Part shown: positions 6,466 to 8,215 of the stretch, in pieces
Layout: every line of letters starts with the position of its first letter
How positions within the stretch are numbered: the stretch's first letter is position 1
NCBI GenBank assembly: GCA_023128195.1
Contig: JAGMEL010000449.1
Span: 1-8,215, forward strand
Length of the DNA stretch: 8,215 bases
Source: Caldifarciminota bacterium
Lineage (GTDB): Bacteria; Hydrothermota; Tepidihabitantia; SM23-42
Direction: 5' to 3'
The notes under the pieces: generated by a model
Told to the model about the DNA's origin: nothing
Databases searched by the model: none
The model's input: the letters and a program-made list of their open reading frames with translations, nothing else
Program-made: the position numbers and the translations under genes

Positions 6466-7860
6466 CTATCTCACCTTCACCACCCGCACAGGGTTGAAAC
6501 TCCTATCTTCTGGCATAATAAAGTAAACTCCCGCCGGAAGACCGGAGCCGATTTTATCACCCCAATAACTACCAACCTGTCTGCCTGAGACATCATAGAG
6601 AATAAACCGTTCTTTCTCATAACCAATGACTGTAGTAAAAGAAGAAAAGGGATTGGGCAAAACCAGAGGGTGTGGTGTGTAAGGCGGATGCCAAGAATAA
6701 TTATTATCCTCTACGCCGCTATTTCCATCCTCATCGGTCTTGATAAGATAAACCTGGGAGCCATTTCCGAAAGAATAGGCACCGCCTGCGAGAATATAGC
6801 CACCATCTGGTGTTTGCTGGACAGAATAACCCCAAGAAGAGTAAGTCGTCTCCCCGTAGATTTTAGTCCAGAGGGTATCCCCAAGAGAGTCCGTCTTGAT
6901 GAGGTAGACGACGCCGAGCGCAAAAGCATCGCTAAATCCCGCGACAATATAACCTCCATCCTGTGTCTGCCGGACAGAGTAACCATCAGAATAGTGCTCT
7001 GTTCCACCGTAGGTTCTGGTCCAGAGCGTATCTCCAAGTGAGTCGGTCTTCACCAGGTAGAACTGGCTGTAAGGGTCAGGATATGGGTTGTAGCTGTATC
7101 CCGCGACGATATAACCTTCATCTGTGGTCTGCTGGACAGAGTAACCATATTCTAAGTTCGTCCCACCGTAGGTCTTAGTCCAGAGCGTATCTCCAAGAGA
7201 ATCGGCCTTTATCAGTAAGACATCCCACCCTGTGGATCCTGCAACGATGTAGCCTCCATCCTGAGTTTGCTGGACAAAACGACCCTCACCTGCACCGTAG
7301 TTCTTAGTCCAGAGCGTATCTCCAAGTGAGTCGGTCTTGATAAGATAAACTGGGTCGTAGTCCCCGAAATAATAGGCACCGCCTGCGAGAATATAGCCTC
7401 CATCAGTAGTCTGCTGAACACACGAACACCAAGGCTCATTAGCAGTCCCGCCGTAGGTTCTGGTCCAGAGCGTATCGCCGAGAGAATCGGTTTTGATAAG
7501 ATAGATTTGGGAGCCGTTTCCGAACGAAGTAGAAAATCCTGCAATGATGTAACCTCCATCCTGTGTCTGTTGCACGGAAAAACCTCGGTCATCACCTGTC
7601 CCACCGTATATTCTGGTCCAGAGGGTATCTCCAAGAGAATCAGTCTTCACCAGATAGACCTGGAGGCTGTTGCCAAAGGAATTAGTATATCCAACAACGA
7701 TATAGCCTTCATCAGTTGTCTGGTCTACAGATTGACCCACCTCGTAGCCTGCGCCGCCATAGTTCCTCTCCCACATCAGTTGAGAGAAACCCGTGCCCAC
7801 AAAAAGTGCAAAAAGTAAAGGATAAGGCACTAGCCGAAACAGATTAAAATCTTTTTCCAT
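6466..7860 (-). CDS. Exported seven-repeat beta-propeller protein with type IX-like C-terminal sorting domain
   Basis: This 464-residue surface or secreted protein of unknown binding role has an N-terminal export signal (basic residues K3 and R9, hydrophobic core about 10-22, likely cleavage near GFS^Q at 26-27). Seven repeats of about 43-53 residues follow (starting at residues 30, 81, 132, 184, 227, 280 and 331), each built on W-x-x-x-YGG...SVQQTxDGGYIxAG...YLIKTDSLGDTL. Seven such units predict one closed seven-bladed propeller. Repeat four is short (43 residues) and lacks the usual loop. The C-terminal 397-464 (LPNPF, F-ILYDVSGRQVG, LPAGVYFI, VRVVKVR) is a classic FlgD/Por-type sorting domain, used for type IX export and surface attachment. 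AGGAGG (7865-7870) sets the start. It is first in the operon, directly behind a consensus promoter, with the glycosidase-like gene 73 bp downstream. Use of type IX secretion is inferred, as no secretion genes are in view. Confidence 0.88.
   Translation of the reverse strand: MEKDFNLFRLVPYPLLFALFVGTGFSQLMWERNYGGAGYEVGQSVDQTTDEGYIVVGYTNSFGNSLQVYLVKTDSLGDTLWTRIYGGTGDDRGFSVQQTQDGGYIIAGFSTSFGNGSQIYLIKTDSLGDTLWTRTYGGTANEPWCSCVQQTTDGGYILAGGAYYFGDYDPVYLIKTDSLGDTLWTKNYGAGEGRFVQQTQDGGYIVAGSTGWDVLLIKADSLGDTLWTKTYGGTNLEYGYSVQQTTDEGYIVAGYSYNPYPDPYSQFYLVKTDSLGDTLWTRTYGGTEHYSDGYSVRQTQDGGYIVAGFSDAFALGVVYLIKTDSLGDTLWTKIYGETTYSSWGYSVQQTPDGGYILAGGAYSFGNGSQVYLIKTDEDGNSGVEDNNYSWHPPYTPHPLVLPNPFSSFTTVIGYEKERFILYDVSGRQVGSYWGDKIGSGLPAGVYFIMPEDRSFNPVRVVKVR
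6733..7773 (-). repeat. Seven tandem coding repeats (propeller blades)
   Basis: Seven coding units of roughly 130-160 bp encode the blades. The DNA itself is highly repetitive: the segment encoding KTDSLGDTLWT recurs with few base changes (plus-strand motif CCAGAG-G-GTATC-CC-AG-GA-TC), as does the one encoding QT-DGGYI-AG. Such identity points to recent duplication or continuing recombination between blades. Confidence 0.9.
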
Positions 7861-7864
7861 TTAT

Positions 7865-7870
7865 CCTCCT
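7865..7870 (-). promoter_or_regulatory. Ribosome binding site of the propeller gene (AGGAGG)
   Basis: AGGAGG lies four bases before the ATG at 7860. With the -10 box ending at 7876, the transcript would begin at or next to this site, so the leader is little more than the ribosome binding site. Confidence 0.85.
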
Positions 7871-7875
7871 GAATA

Positions 7876-7903
7876 ATTATAGTTCTTCTTGATAATATGT
7901 CAA
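7876..7903 (-). promoter_or_regulatory. Consensus promoter of the propeller/glycosidase-like operon
   Basis: On the minus strand TTGACA (7898-7903) and TATAAT (7876-7881) both match the sigma-70 consensus at all six positions, with a 16-bp spacer. The predicted start is about 7869-7870, giving a leader of about ten bases. No promoter of this quality is seen between the two genes, so both probably depend on it. Confidence 0.85.
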
Positions 7904-8085
7904 TAGTTATTGGTAACTGTTCAACACTTGGTGGACTAATGTAGGCACACGATTCACCCACGCCCCTCGCAGAGAAGCGGGGTTCATTGGGCCAAAAAAT
8001 GCTTGATAAATCAAGCAACTACAATTTTTAATCATTGTAATTTATATTTAATCATGTTACAGTTGAATAACCTCATATCTGGCAA
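7904..8085. other. Divergent intergenic region with two small inverted repeats
   Basis: I see no gene between the divergent promoters. It holds a GC-rich imperfect hairpin (7964-7982: CCC-T bulge-CGC pairing with GCG-GGG) in otherwise AT-rich DNA, a perfect 7-bp inverted repeat GCTTGAT-AA-ATCAAGC (8001-8016), and a 6-bp inverted repeat TACAAT/ATTGTA (8020-8025, 8034-8039). The middle one could be an operator or, read on the minus strand, a terminator, because ATTTTTT follows it there. Confidence 0.5.
8001..8016. repeat. Perfect inverted repeat GCTTGATAAATCAAGC between divergent promoters
   Basis: It has seven-base arms with a two-base centre. It is about 70-100 bp from each promoter, and followed on the minus strand by ATTTTTT (7994-8000 reversed). 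An operator and a small minus-strand terminator are both possible; nothing in the sequence decides. Confidence 0.5.
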
Positions 8086-8113
8086 TTGACATGACACTTT
8101 AAATTCATATAAT
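8086..8113 (+). promoter_or_regulatory. Perfect consensus promoter of the yggS-like gene, probably leaderless
   Basis: TTGACA (8086-8091), a 16-bp spacer and TATAAT (8108-8113) match the consensus fully. Six bases separate the -10 box from the A of the ATG at 8120, which is where transcription would be expected to start. No Shine-Dalgarno sequence precedes the gene. Confidence 0.85.
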
Positions 8114-8119
8114 TTATTC

Positions 8120-8215
8120 ATGTCTATAAAAGATAATATTTTTAGATTAAATCAAAGGATTATAAAGGCATCAGAACGGGCAGGCCGAAACCCGGATGAA
8201 ATATCTATTGTTGCC
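8120..8215 (+). CDS. yggS: YggS/PROSC-family PLP-binding protein, N-terminal 32 residues (3' end outside window)
   Basis: This cytoplasmic pyridoxal-5'-phosphate homeostasis protein (fold-type III, no known catalytic reaction) buffers PLP and affects amino/keto acid balance. The visible start MSIKDNIFRLNQR, then ASERAGRNPDEISIVA, matches the family pattern 'I-x-x-N-hhh-h-x-x-R-I-x-x-A-x-x-x-AGRxPxxhxhVA', whose next residues normally hold the PLP-binding lysine (VSKT), here beyond the edge. The frame runs exactly to the last base. No ribosome binding site is present; the -10 box ends six bases before the ATG, so translation is probably leaderless. It is transcribed away from the propeller operon. 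The family call rests on 32 residues but the pattern is distinctive. Confidence 0.87.
   Translation, partial: MSIKDNIFRLNQRIIKASERAGRNPDEISIVA

Noticed and set aside
6670..7634. Several overlapping open frames on both strands in the propeller gene
   Set aside because: They are out-of-frame readings of tandem repeats, which keep alternative frames open by repetition.
6733..7773. Regularly spaced repeats as a CRISPR array
   Set aside because: Repeats and spacers are all in one open frame coding for a propeller protein, and the unit length of about 130-160 bp is wrong.
7951..7992. tRNA-like segment (GC-rich hairpin with GGTTCATT...GGCCA)
   Set aside because: The T-loop consensus TTCRA is broken and no acceptor, D or anticodon arms can be formed around it.

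Overview
The window looks like chromosome from an uncultured bacterium. My best guess is a WOR-3/Stahlbacteria-like lineage. The clues are a compact single-polypeptide phosphoglucose/phosphomannose isomerase, a secreted protein made of 'QTxDGGYIxAG' repeats ending in a type IX-secretion-style sorting domain, and a UbiA prenyltransferase of the DIEGD type. The placement is inference from protein style; no rRNA or other taxonomic marker is present.

Layout, left to right. (1) Positions 1-795, plus strand: the C-terminal 264 residues of a bifunctional phosphoglucose/phosphomannose isomerase, cut by the window edge. (2) Positions 793-906: a duplicated 16-bp GGGGTCAA unit running into a 93-bp long-armed palindromic element. 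(3) Positions 922-2146, minus strand: rpmB (ribosomal protein L28) followed by a UbiA prenyltransferase, driven by a clear promoter at 2170-2197. A second palindromic GGGGTCA element (1842-1958) fills the junction: it starts on the rpmB stop codon and ends inside the ubiA reading frame. (4) Positions 2209-7903, minus strand: a two-gene operon for exported proteins. A consensus promoter is followed by a seven-repeat propeller protein with a sorting domain, a short CCCTCTCCC palindrome, a 1369-residue glycoside-hydrolase-like protein with tandem concanavalin-like domains, and an intrinsic terminator. (5) Positions 8120-8215, plus strand: the start of a YggS-family PLP-binding protein, transcribed divergently from a perfect consensus promoter that appears to make a leaderless message.

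How the parts fit. The central operon probably exports a surface or cell-envelope pair. The propeller carries the sorting domain. The large protein has only a signal peptide plus domains of a type that often bind carbohydrate, so the pair may act on extracellular polysaccharide; no substrate can be read from the sequence. The flanking genes are housekeeping: sugar phosphate interconversion, ribosome, prenyl-lipid synthesis and PLP homeostasis. The flanks are visibly more AT-rich than the operon.

The most unusual points are the palindromic element that seems to have supplied the start codon and first 12-13 codons of ubiA, the uniform TTGACN-16-TATAAT promoters with very short or absent leaders, and the large glycosidase-like protein whose family I cannot name.
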